Below are positions 48,426-56,521 of a stretch of 64,000 nucleotides of DNA, one piece after another. Made by a program: the position numbers and the translations under genes. Source of the DNA: Couchioplanes caeruleus. GTDB lineage: Bacteria; Actinomycetota; Actinomycetes; Mycobacteriales; Micromonosporaceae. The notes below the pieces were generated by a model. The model was not told the DNA's origin. It was given only the letters and a program-made list of their open reading frames with translations, and made no database searches. How positions within the stretch are numbered: the first letter of the stretch is position 1; each line of letters starts with the position of its first letter. The DNA lies in the NCBI RefSeq assembly GCF_023499255.1, contig NZ_CP092183.1, positions 4,460,501-4,524,500 of the forward strand. Reading direction: 5' to 3'.

Positions 48426-49799
48426 CTATTCGGCGGACTGTTTGCGCCACCAGTCCTGGCCGGACTCGGGCAGCGTGTCGATCGGGTCGTAGTACGCGTA
48501 CAGCTTGCTGAGGGCTTCGGCGTCCTCGCGTTCGATCGAGGTGCGGTAGTTCTTGGTCCAGTAGGAGATGCCGTGCTCGCGGTCGTACTCGGCGACCATG
48601 TGGACCCAGCGTTTGCCGACGAAGGGCACGTCGCACACGATCCGCGGGGTGGCGTATCCGGGCAGGTAGCCCATCATGTCGTGCTGCAGCTGCTGGGCGT
48701 ACCAGACGGGGACGCGCCAGTGCTCGGCGTTGGGGATCATGTCGCACATGTAGAAGTAGTACGGCAGGATGCCGGCCTCGCCCTGCAGCGCGAAGCACAG
48801 GTCGAGCAGGTCCTTGGAGGTGGCGTTGACGCCGCGCATGAGCACACCCTGGTTGCGTACGTCGCGGACGCCGACTTCGAGCAGCGTACGGGCGGCGCGG
48901 GCGACCAGCGGGGTCAGTGAGTTCACGTGGTTGACGTGGGTGTGCACGGCGAGGTTGACGCCGCGGCGTTCAGCGGTGATGGCGACGCGGTTGAGGCCTT
49001 CGACGACGTCGGGCTGCAGCCAGTGCTGGGGCAGGCCCATGAGGGCTTTGGTGGCGAGGCGGATGTCGCGCACGGTGGGTACGGACAGCAGCCCCATGAG
49101 GTAGGTCTCGAGTTGTTTCCAGGGGACGTTGGCGACGTCGCCGCCGGAGACGACCACGTCGCGGACGCCGGGGTGGGCCTTGAGGTAGGCGAGGTGGGCG
49201 TCGTAGCGGTCGACGGGCTTGAGGGTGAGTTTGAGTTTGTCGACGGTGGGGGTGCTGTTGCCGACGAGGTCCATGCGGGTGCAGTGGCCGCAGTATTGCG
49301 GGCAGGTGCTGAGCAGCTCGGCGAGGACCTTGGTGGGGTAGCGGTGGGTGAGGCCTTCGGCGACCCACATGTCGTGTTCGTGGAGGCTGTCGCGGGTGGC
49401 GTGGGGGTGTGACGGCCAGTCGAGGTGGCGGTCGGTGGCCACGGGCAGCATGTAGTTGCGGATGGGGTCGGCGTAGAAGCTCTCGGTGGTGGGCGTTTCG
49501 GCCGGGACCATCGTGTTGAGCATCTGCGGCGGGATGAGCATCGACATGGTCGCCAGGCGCTGCTGGTCGGTGGCGAGGTCGTCGTAGAAGCGTTCGTCGA
49601 GCAGGTCGCCCATGACGGCGCGGAGTTGCTTGATGTTCCTGACGCAGTTGACGCGCTGCCATTGGGCGGATTCCCACTGCTGGGTGGTGACGTCGCGCCA
49701 GCCGGGGAAGCGGGTCCAGTCGGGTTCGGTCAGGGGGCGGCGCTGGTACTCGTACGGCTGTCCGGCGGTGGTCGGGGTGCCGGCGTCGCTGGGAGTCAA
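48426..49799 (-). CDS. kamA: L-lysine 2,3-aminomutase
   Basis: KamA converts L-lysine to L-beta-lysine with a radical made from SAM, using an iron-sulphur cluster and PLP. The 457-residue protein has cluster ligands Cys166, Cys170 and Cys173 in CPQYCGHC, then SGGDV, a HTHVNHVN strand and a C-terminal PLP lysine region (DVPFVGKRWVHMV). It lacks the extra domains of some clostridial forms but is of normal length. TTG at 49799 follows AGGAGG by about 5 bases. It diverges from the kdd operon over 116 bases holding a direct repeat and ends at a strong terminator. The enzyme type is oxygen-sensitive, which is notable in an actinobacterium. Confidence 0.93.
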   Translation of the reverse strand: MTPSDAGTPTTAGQPYEYQRRPLTEPDWTRFPGWRDVTTQQWESAQWQRVNCVRNIKQLRAVMGDLLDERFYDDLATDQQRLATMSMLIPPQMLNTMVPAETPTTESFYADPIRNYMLPVATDRHLDWPSHPHATRDSLHEHDMWVAEGLTHRYPTKVLAELLSTCPQYCGHCTRMDLVGNSTPTVDKLKLTLKPVDRYDAHLAYLKAHPGVRDVVVSGGDVANVPWKQLETYLMGLLSVPTVRDIRLATKALMGLPQHWLQPDVVEGLNRVAITAERRGVNLAVHTHVNHVNSLTPLVARAARTLLEVGVRDVRNQGVLMRGVNATSKDLLDLCFALQGEAGILPYYFYMCDMIPNAEHWRVPVWYAQQLQHDMMGYLPGYATPRIVCDVPFVGKRWVHMVAEYDREHGISYWTKNYRTSIEREDAEALSKLYAYYDPIDTLPESGQDWWRKQSAE

Positions 49800-49842
49800 C
49801 GGTGCCTCCTGGGGTTGAGGATTGATCGTTTCCGACGATACT

Positions 49843-49887
49843 GGAGAATCTGCGGTGTAGAAACCGTCGATCCGGAGGATTTACGGT
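49843..49887. promoter_or_regulatory. direct-repeat boxes between kamA and kdd
   Basis: GGAGAATCTGCGGT (49843-49856) and GGAGGATTTACGGT (49874-49887) differ at three positions and are 31 bp apart, three helical turns. The second contains TACGGT (49882-49887), a plausible -10 for kdd, and a minus-strand TATCGT (49835-49840) lies beside the first. The palindrome CCGACGGTCGG (49891-49901) follows. The set is well placed to control both operons. Confidence 0.65.
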
Positions 49888-49915
49888 CCGCCGACGGTCG
49901 GACAGGCTGTTTCTC

Positions 49916-50968
49916 GTGAGGATGGTGGGCGTGGCGTCGGTGGGGCTGTCTCGGGTGCTGGAGCCGGTGGGTGTGTTGCCGCAGGCGGCGTGGCGGCTGG
50001 ACGCGCGGGCGGAGGTGGGGCCCGACGAGGTGCGGGTGCGGGTGGAGCGGCTGAACCTGGACGCGGCGAGTTTCCGGCAGCTGGCGGGCAAGCACGGTGG
50101 TGACGGTGCGGCGGTGCGGGCCGAGGTGCTGGAGATCGTCCGTACGCGGGGGAAGATGCACAATCCGGTCACCGGGTCGGGCGGGATGCTGATCGGGGTG
50201 GTGGAGGAGGTCGGGCCGCAGTCGCCGTTGCCGGTGAAGGTGGGTGACCGGGTGGCGACGCTGGTGTCGCTGACGCTGACGCCGCTGGTGATCGACGACG
50301 CTCTGGCGGGCTGGGACGGCCGGGGTGAGCAGGTGCCGGCGTCGGGGCATGCGATCCTGTTCGGCCGTTCGGTGGTGGCGGTGCTGCCGGATGATCTGGC
50401 GCCGGAGCTGGCGCTGGCGGTGTTCGACGTGTGCGGGGCGCCGGCGTTGACGGACCGGGTGGTGCGCGGGTACGTGGCTGCGGGCCGGCCGGTGTCGGTG
50501 GCGGTGCTGGGTGGTGCGGGCAAGAGCGGGTCGCTGGCGTTGACGGCGGCGCGGCTGGCGGGTGCGCGTACGGCTGCGGTGGTGGTGTCGGACGCGGAGC
50601 GCGACGCGCTGGTGTCGGCGGGTCTGGCCGATCACGTCGCGGTTTCTGATGCGCGGGATCCGGTGGCGGTGTCGTCGGCTGTCACGGGGGCGCTGGGGGC
50701 GCCGGCGACGGTGACGGTGGTGTGTGTGGATGTGCCGGGTTGTGAGCACGGGGCGATCCTGTCGACCGCGGACGGCGGGACGGTGATCTTCTTCTCGATG
50801 GCGACGAGTTTCCCGGCGGCGGCTTTGGGTGCGGAGGGCCTGGCGGCGGACGTGACGATGCTGGTGGGCAACGGTTATGTGCCGGGGCATGCGGAGTTCG
50901 CGCTGGATGTGGTGCGGCGCACTCCTGCCGTGCGGGCGTTGTTCGAGGCGCGGGTTTCGGCAGACTGA
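49916..50968 (+). CDS. kdd: L-erythro-3,5-diaminohexanoate dehydrogenase
   Basis: Kdd oxidatively deaminates 3,5-diaminohexanoate to 5-amino-3-oxohexanoate with NAD(P). The 350-residue protein has the family opening (LSRVLEPVGVLPQAAWRLD), TRGKMHNPVTGSGGMLIG, and a nucleotide-binding loop VAVLGGAGKSGSLALTAARLAGA near residue 200. The GTG at 49916 lacks a clear ribosome binding site, and ATG at 49922 is an alternative. It is first in a tightly packed operon and is followed 5 bases later by the amidohydrolase gene. Confidence 0.9.
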   Translation: MRMVGVASVGLSRVLEPVGVLPQAAWRLDARAEVGPDEVRVRVERLNLDAASFRQLAGKHGGDGAAVRAEVLEIVRTRGKMHNPVTGSGGMLIGVVEEVGPQSPLPVKVGDRVATLVSLTLTPLVIDDALAGWDGRGEQVPASGHAILFGRSVVAVLPDDLAPELALAVFDVCGAPALTDRVVRGYVAAGRPVSVAVLGGAGKSGSLALTAARLAGARTAAVVVSDAERDALVSAGLADHVAVSDARDPVAVSSAVTGALGAPATVTVVCVDVPGCEHGAILSTADGGTVIFFSMATSFPAAALGAEGLAADVTMLVGNGYVPGHAEFALDVVRRTPAVRALFEARVSAD

Positions 50969-50973
50969 CGGTC

Positions 50974-52515
50974 ATGACTTCCCACACGGTGCTGTACACC
51001 CACGGTCGGTTCTATTCGGCGGCGGAGCCGCGGGCCACGGCGATGCTGGTGCGCGGCGACCGCATCGGGTGGCTGGGTGCGGCGGAGGACGCGCCGGCGG
51101 CGGATGCGGTGGTGGATCTGGGTGGTGCGCTGGTGGCGCCGGCGTTCGTGGATGCGCATCTGCATGCCACGGACACGGGGCTGGCGGCGGACGGGCTGGA
51201 TCTGTCGGGGGTGCGTTCGGCCGCTGAGCTGGTGGAGGCGGTGGCGGCGTTCGCGGCGACGCGGGCGGCGGGTGCGGTGGTGCACGGGCACGGGTGGGAC
51301 GAGTCGACGTGGGTGGAGCAGACGCCGCCGGACGCGGATGTGCTGGAGCGCGCGGCCGGGGGGCGGCGGGTGTATCTGTCGCAGGCGTCGGTGCATTCGG
51401 CGCTGGCGTCGCGGTCGTTGCTGGCGGCGTGTCCCGGCGTCGAAGGGGTGGCGGGGTACGACGCGTCGGGCTGGGTGCGGGAGCAGGCGCATCACGCGGT
51501 GCGGGCGGTGGCGCTGGGGTCGTTGACGGCGGAGCAGCGTACGGGGGCGCAGCGGTCGGCGTTGCGGCTGGCGGCGTCGCGTGGGGTGGCCGCGGTGCAC
51601 GAGTGCGCGGGCCCGGGTACGTCGAGCGAGGCGGATTTCGGTTCGGTGCTGGCGTTGTCGGGGCAGGGTCTGCCGCGGGTGTTCGGCTACTGGGGTGAGC
51701 TGGGCGGGGTGCAGCGGGCCAAGGATCTGGGTGCGGTCGGTGCGGCCGGTGACCTGTACGCGGACGGGGCGCTGGGGTCGCGCACGGCGTCGGTGCGCAG
51801 TCCGTACGTGGACGGGCCGGGGTGTGGTGAGGCGTTCGTGTCGGCCGAGGAGGCGGGCGCGCATCTGCTGGAGTGCATCGAGCTGGGGGTTCAGGGCGGT
51901 TTCCACGCGATCGGGGACGCGGCGATCGAGGCTGTGCTGGAGGGCTTCGCCGTCGCGGCGAAGGTGGTGGGGGTGGATCGGTTGCGGGCGGGCCGGCACC
52001 GCATCGAGCACGTGGAGCTGGCGGACAAGGCGATGATCGCCCGGATGGTGGAGTTCGGGGTGGTGGCCAGCGTGCAGCCGGTGTTCGACGCACTCTGGGG
52101 AGGCCACGACCGGATGTACGCGCAGCGCCTCGGGGTGGAGCGGGCGCTGGCGTCGAACCCGATCGGTGCGATGTACGCGACGGGGGTGCCGCTGGCGTTC
52201 GGGTCGGATTCGCCGGTGACGCCGCTGGATCCGTGGGCGGCGGTGGTGGCCGCGGCGGCGCCGCGTAATCCGGTGTACCGGATGAGTGTGCGGGCGGCGT
52301 TCGGGGCGTCGACGCGGGGTGGCTGGCGGGCGGCGGGGGTGGACGACGCGGGGGTGCTGGCGCCGGGGGCGCAGGCGACGTTCGCGGTGTGGGACACCCC
52401 GGGTGGTCTGGAGGGTGGCCTGCCGGCGTTGCTGGCGGGTGTCGACGGTGAGGTGCCGGCGCGGCCGGTGTGCCGCCGGACGGTGTTGTCCGGTGTGCCG
52501 ATCTACGAGGAGTGA
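50974..52515 (+). CDS. YtcJ-like amidohydrolase inside the lysine cluster
   Basis: The 513-residue protein is an amidohydrolase_3 (YtcJ-type) enzyme: APAFVDAHLHATDTGL (metal HxH), GHGWDESTW, VHECAGPG, LYADGALGSRTASV, FHAIGDAAIEAVLEG, RIEHVELA and FGSDSPVTPLDPW. The metal ligands look complete. It lies 5 bases after kdd and 1 base before kamD, so it is a true member of the operon. No step of the known lysine fermentation needs an amidohydrolase. It might open a lactam or remove an acyl group from a diamino- or amino-keto acid intermediate. That is inference. Confidence 0.85.
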   Translation: MTSHTVLYTHGRFYSAAEPRATAMLVRGDRIGWLGAAEDAPAADAVVDLGGALVAPAFVDAHLHATDTGLAADGLDLSGVRSAAELVEAVAAFAATRAAGAVVHGHGWDESTWVEQTPPDADVLERAAGGRRVYLSQASVHSALASRSLLAACPGVEGVAGYDASGWVREQAHHAVRAVALGSLTAEQRTGAQRSALRLAASRGVAAVHECAGPGTSSEADFGSVLALSGQGLPRVFGYWGELGGVQRAKDLGAVGAAGDLYADGALGSRTASVRSPYVDGPGCGEAFVSAEEAGAHLLECIELGVQGGFHAIGDAAIEAVLEGFAVAAKVVGVDRLRAGRHRIEHVELADKAMIARMVEFGVVASVQPVFDALWGGHDRMYAQRLGVERALASNPIGAMYATGVPLAFGSDSPVTPLDPWAAVVAAAAPRNPVYRMSVRAAFGASTRGGWRAAGVDDAGVLAPGAQATFAVWDTPGGLEGGLPALLAGVDGEVPARPVCRRTVLSGVPIYEE

Positions 52516-52516
52516 C

Positions 52517-54067
52517 GTGGGCAAGCTGGGTCTGGACCCGACGGTCGTGCGGCGGGCGAGGGAGCTCGCCGCGCGGGCGGGGCAGCCGGTCGTGGATCTG
52601 GCGCGGTCGCACACGACCGTGTCGGTGGAGCGGGCGGTGCTGCGCCTGGCGGGGGTGCGCGGGGCGGACTCCGACGGGATTCCGTGGGTGAACCGGCTGG
52701 TGGACGCGGTGGTCGCCGATGTGGGGCTGGCGCACGGTGTGGCGGTGCCGGTGTTCGACGCGTTGCGGCGTGAGGGCCTGGACGATGTGACCGTGCTGGC
52801 GCAGAAGGCGGCCGCGGGTGCGGTGCGGTTCGGCGTACCGGAGAAGAAGGGTGAGTTGACCGCGGCCCGGCGGGCGGCGACGAGGGCGGCCACCGCGGGG
52901 CTGAAGGTCGTGGACCGGCGCCGGGTGGAGCGGGAGCGGCTGGTCAAGCGGTTCGGGGATGCGCCGCGGCGGCCGTGGATCTATCTGATCGTGGCGACCG
53001 GGGACATCTACGAGGACATCCCGCAGGCGCAGGCGGCGGCGCGGGCGGGTGCGGACGTGATCGCGGTGATCCGGTCGACGGGGCAGTCGCTGCTGGACTA
53101 CGTGCCGGAGGGTGCGACGCGGGAGGGGTTTGCGGGCACGTACGCGACGCAGGAGAACTTCCGGTTGATGCGGGCGGCGCTGGACGAGACGTCGCGGGAG
53201 CTGGGCCGGTACGTGCGGCTGACGAACTACGCGTCGGGGTTGTGCATGCCGGAGATGGCGGTGCTGGCCGGCCTGGAGCGCCTGGACATGATGCTCAACG
53301 ACTCGATGTACGGGATCCTGTTCCGCGACATCAACCCGATCCGCACGTTCGTGGATCAGCGGTTCTCACGGCAGGTGCACGCCCGCGCGGGGATCATCAT
53401 CAACACCGGTGAGGACAACTATCTGACGACGGCGGACGCGGTCGAGGCGGCGCACACGGTGACGGTGTCGCAGTTGCTGAACGAGTTCTTCGCGCACGAG
53501 GCGGGGCTGGCGGACTGGCAGCTGGGGCTGGGGCACGCGTTCGAGATCAATCCGGAGTTGCCGGAGTCGTTCCGGCTGGAGCTGGCGCACGCGTTGCTGG
53601 CGCGGGAGTTGTTCCCGGACGCGCCGTTGAAGTGGATGCCGCCGACGAAGCACATGACCGGTGACGTGTTCCGCGGGAACCTGCTCGATGGGTTCTTCAA
53701 CCTGGTGGGTGCGCTGACCGGTCAGGGGATTCTGCTGGTGGGGATGATGACCGAGGCGGTGGTGACGCCGTGGCTGTCGGACCGCGACATCGCGCTGCAG
53801 AACGTGCGGTACGTGCTCAACGGCGCGGGGAACCTGCACGAGGACTTCGTGCCGGCGCCGGGCGGGTTCATCCAGTCGCGGGCGCACGAGGTGCTGGGTG
53901 AGGCCGTCGAGCTGCTGGAACGCATCGTGGACGACACGTTGCTGGACGCGATCGCGGACGGCACTTTCGGGATCATGAAGCGGCCGGCGGACCGGGGCAA
54001 GGGCCTCGACGGTGTCGCGCGGCACGCGGAGGACTACTTCAACCCGGTGACGGAGGTGCTGTCGTGA
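52517..54067 (+). CDS. kamD: lysine 5,6-aminomutase alpha subunit
   Basis: KamD is the large subunit of the adenosylcobalamin- and PLP-dependent enzyme that moves the terminal amino group of beta-lysine to give 3,5-diaminohexanoate. The 516-residue protein has the expected length and conserved blocks: RPWIYLIVATGDIYEDIPQAQAAA, TGQSLLDYVPEGATREG, YATQENFRLMRAALDE, RLTNYASGLCMPEMA, DMMLNDSMYGILFRDINP and KWMPPTKHMTGD. GTG at 52517 has GAGGAG in front. Its stop overlaps the kamE start. Confidence 0.95.
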   Translation: MGKLGLDPTVVRRARELAARAGQPVVDLARSHTTVSVERAVLRLAGVRGADSDGIPWVNRLVDAVVADVGLAHGVAVPVFDALRREGLDDVTVLAQKAAAGAVRFGVPEKKGELTAARRAATRAATAGLKVVDRRRVERERLVKRFGDAPRRPWIYLIVATGDIYEDIPQAQAAARAGADVIAVIRSTGQSLLDYVPEGATREGFAGTYATQENFRLMRAALDETSRELGRYVRLTNYASGLCMPEMAVLAGLERLDMMLNDSMYGILFRDINPIRTFVDQRFSRQVHARAGIIINTGEDNYLTTADAVEAAHTVTVSQLLNEFFAHEAGLADWQLGLGHAFEINPELPESFRLELAHALLARELFPDAPLKWMPPTKHMTGDVFRGNLLDGFFNLVGALTGQGILLVGMMTEAVVTPWLSDRDIALQNVRYVLNGAGNLHEDFVPAPGGFIQSRAHEVLGEAVELLERIVDDTLLDAIADGTFGIMKRPADRGKGLDGVARHAEDYFNPVTEVLS

Positions 54068-54798
54068 CGATCGTGCGTCCGTACGGGGACACCACCGGTG
54101 ACGGCATGGTGCAGGTGTCGTTCACGCTGCCGCTGGCGCACGACAAGCGTGCCGAGGGCGCGGCGGTGCAGCTGGCCAACAAGATGGGCCTGGACCCGGC
54201 GATGCTCGTGCACGCGAAGCCGATGGGCGACGGGTTCACTTTCTTCGTCGTGTACGGCCGGGCGAACCATCTGGTGGACACCGACAAGGTGCAGGTGGTG
54301 GAGCGGGACTTCCCGCTGCTGAGCGCCAAGGAGATCAACGCGGTGATCAAGCGGCGGCTGCGGCGGCGCCTCAACGTGGTCGGGGCGTGCATCGGCACGG
54401 ACGCGCACACCGTGGGCATCGACGCGATCCTCAACGTCAAGGGCATCGCGGGGGAGAAGGGCCTGGAGTACTACCGGGAGCTCGCGGTGACGAACATGGG
54501 CGCGCAGGTGTCGGTGCCGGAGCTGGTGGAGACGGCGCGGGCGCAGAAGGCCGACGCGGTGCTGGTGTCGCAGGTGGTGACGCAGCGCGACGCGCATCTG
54601 CACAACACGCGGGCGATGTCGGCGGCGTTCCGGGAGGCGATGCCGGCGGGCAAGCGGCCGCTGCTGATCGTCGGCGGGCCGCGGTTCGACGAGCTGATGG
54701 CCGCCGAGCTGGGCGTCGACCGGATCTTCTCGCGCGGCACGACCCCCCGGGAGGTCGCCTCCTACCTCGTCCATGCCCTGATCGGAGCCGCAAAGTGA
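54064..54798 (+). CDS. kamE: lysine 5,6-aminomutase beta subunit
   Basis: KamE carries the cobalamin-binding Rossmann domain and the PLP-binding lysine of the 5,6-aminomutase. In this 244-residue protein the B12 motif DxHxxG is D113-A-H115-T-V-G118, and Lys126 in NVKGIAGEKGLEYY is the likely PLP lysine. The OAM dimerisation part is N-terminal (VQVSFTLPLAHDKRAEGAA). GTG at 54064 overlaps the kamD stop (GTGA), ensuring coupled synthesis of the two subunits, and its own stop overlaps kal. Confidence 0.95.
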   Translation: MTIVRPYGDTTGDGMVQVSFTLPLAHDKRAEGAAVQLANKMGLDPAMLVHAKPMGDGFTFFVVYGRANHLVDTDKVQVVERDFPLLSAKEINAVIKRRLRRRLNVVGACIGTDAHTVGIDAILNVKGIAGEKGLEYYRELAVTNMGAQVSVPELVETARAQKADAVLVSQVVTQRDAHLHNTRAMSAAFREAMPAGKRPLLIVGGPRFDELMAAELGVDRIFSRGTTPREVASYLVHALIGAAK

Positions 54799-55160
54799 TT
54801 ACCGTGACCCACCGCCGCTACGTCCCTTATTCGCACGCGCACTACGCGGGAAATCTGGTCGACGGGGCGTACTCGTTGGGGCTGTTCGGCGATGTCGCGA
54901 CGGACGTGTGCATCCAGCTGGACGGCGACGAGGGGTTGTTCGCCTCCTACGACGACGTGCAGTTCAAGGCGCCCGTGCAGGCGGGCGACGTGCTCGAGGT
55001 GACGGCCACGGTCGTGAAGATGGGTACGCGCTCGCGCAGGATCGCTTTCACCTCGACGGTGGTGTGCCGGGGCACGGGCGGTTCGGCGGCGCGGGTGCTC
55101 GACGAGCCGATCGTCGCGGTGACCGCCACGGGCACGGTGGTCGTGCCCGTGACGTCTTGA
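54795..55160 (+). CDS. kal: 3-aminobutyryl-CoA ammonia lyase (hotdog fold)
   Basis: Kal removes ammonia from L-3-aminobutyryl-CoA to form crotonyl-CoA. The 121-residue protein is a single hotdog domain (SHAHYAGNLVDGAYSLGLFGDVATD, SYDDVQFKAPVQAGDVLEVTATV) close to the length of known Kal proteins. GTG at 54795 overlaps the kamE stop, and an in-frame GTG nine bases on is possible. Its presence implies that 3-aminobutyryl-CoA, the product of the missing Kce enzyme, is formed somewhere in this cell. Confidence 0.88.
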   Translation: MITVTHRRYVPYSHAHYAGNLVDGAYSLGLFGDVATDVCIQLDGDEGLFASYDDVQFKAPVQAGDVLEVTATVVKMGTRSRRIAFTSTVVCRGTGGSAARVLDEPIVAVTATGTVVVPVTS

Positions 55161-56422
55161 GCCGGGCCGTCTGCGTCGACGTCGGGTCCACGTACACGAA
55201 GGCCTGCGGGGTCGATCTCGCGTCGGGCCGGTTGCTGGCGCGGGCCGAGGTGCCGACGACGTCCGGTTCCGACGTCCTGAACGGTCTGGACGAGGCGGTC
55301 GCGGCCGTCGGCGGCGCGGACGAGCTGTACGTGTGCTCGTCGGCCGGTGGCGGGCTGCGGCTGGCGGTCGTCGGGTACGAGGCGCTGGTCACGGCGGAGG
55401 CGGGGCACCGGGTCGGCCTGTCGGCCGGTGCCCGGGTGGTGCACGTGGCCGCGGGCCCGCTGGACGGTCGGGCGGTGGCGGCGCTGCGCGCGGCGCGACC
55501 GGATGTGATCCTGCTGGTCGGTGGCACGGACGGCGGTGACGAGGAGACGCTGCGGCACAACGCGGGCCGGTTGGCGACCTCGCGGATGCGGGTGCCGGTG
55601 GTGGTGGCGGGCAATGCGGCGGCCGCCCCGGACGCCGGGCGGGTGCTGGCCGGGCGGGGTGTGCCGGTGACGGTGACGGGCAACGTGCTGCCCCGCATCG
55701 GGGTCCTGGACCCCGGGCCGGCGCGCGCGGCGATCCGGGAGGTCTTCCTGCGCCACGTCATCGGCGGCAAAAAGCTGTCGAGGGGTACGCGGTTCGCGTC
55801 GCTGGTGCGCTGCGCGACCCCCGACGCGGTGCTGGCCGGGGTGTCGCTGCTGGCCGACGTCACCGCGGCCGGGGTGCTGGTGGTCGACGTGGGCGGCGCG
55901 ACCACCGACGTGTATTCGGCGCTGATCCCCGACGCGGAAATGTCGCAGGGGCCGCAGCGTGACGTCGCCGGGACGCTGTGGCGCTCCCGCACCGTGGAAG
56001 GCGACCTCGGCGTCGGCGTCGGCGCGCCCGGCGTGGTGGTTGCGGCCGCCGCGGAGAAACTCCCGGCACCGGACATCGCGGCCGGGTTGCCGTTCGACGC
56101 GGCGACGGACCGGGCGCTGGCCGCCACGGCCGCCGCGATCGCGGTACGCCGGCACGCGCGCGGTCACTCGCCCGGGCCGGGGCAGCCCCGCACCGGCGGC
56201 CGCGACCTGCGCGACGTGCGGCTCGTGGTCGGCTCGGGCGGGGTGCTGCGCCACGGCGGCGGCGACGCCGTGCTCGACGCGGTGCTGGGCGACACGGCCG
56301 GCGGCTGGGCCCTTCCGCGCACCACGCGCCGGGTGATCGACCGCGAGTACGTGCTGGCCGCGGCGGGCCTGCTCGCCGAAGATCATCCCGGCCCGGCGGC
56401 GGCGTTGGTGAACGGTCTGTGA
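55157..56422 (+). CDS. MutL/GlmL-type aminomutase reactivase
   Basis: The 421-residue protein is an ASKHA-fold ATPase of the MutL family, with VCVDVGSTYTKACGVD (phosphate 1), a VSADVILLVGGTDGGDEETL-like block, and VLVVDVGGATTDVYS (phosphate 2). These proteins accompany B12-dependent glutamate, ornithine and lysine aminomutases and are thought to exchange damaged cobalamin. Lysine clusters call this gene kamB. TTG at 55157 overlaps the kal stop (TTGA). It is the last gene of the operon. Confidence 0.88.
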   Translation: MSRAVCVDVGSTYTKACGVDLASGRLLARAEVPTTSGSDVLNGLDEAVAAVGGADELYVCSSAGGGLRLAVVGYEALVTAEAGHRVGLSAGARVVHVAAGPLDGRAVAALRAARPDVILLVGGTDGGDEETLRHNAGRLATSRMRVPVVVAGNAAAAPDAGRVLAGRGVPVTVTGNVLPRIGVLDPGPARAAIREVFLRHVIGGKKLSRGTRFASLVRCATPDAVLAGVSLLADVTAAGVLVVDVGGATTDVYSALIPDAEMSQGPQRDVAGTLWRSRTVEGDLGVGVGAPGVVVAAAAEKLPAPDIAAGLPFDAATDRALAATAAAIAVRRHARGHSPGPGQPRTGGRDLRDVRLVVGSGGVLRHGGGDAVLDAVLGDTAGGWALPRTTRRVIDREYVLAAAGLLAEDHPGPAAALVNGL

Positions 56423-56485
56423 CCCCCGGGCGTCCACGGCCAGACACGCCGAGAAACGCGACACGCCCAGGTACGGGGACGCCGG

Positions 56486-56516
56486 TTGACAGGCCGCCGG
56501 GGGTGCGGCGTACCGT
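56486..56516 (+). promoter_or_regulatory. promoter of the intergenic structured RNA
   Basis: TTGACA (56486-56491) is a perfect -35 box, and TACCGT (56511-56516) matches the actinobacterial TANNNT -10 element with a 19-base spacer. Transcription would start near 56521-56524, exactly where the first base-paired arm begins. It is the best housekeeping-type promoter in the window and no gene follows for 440 bases. Confidence 0.75.
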
Positions 56517-56521
56517 CGACG

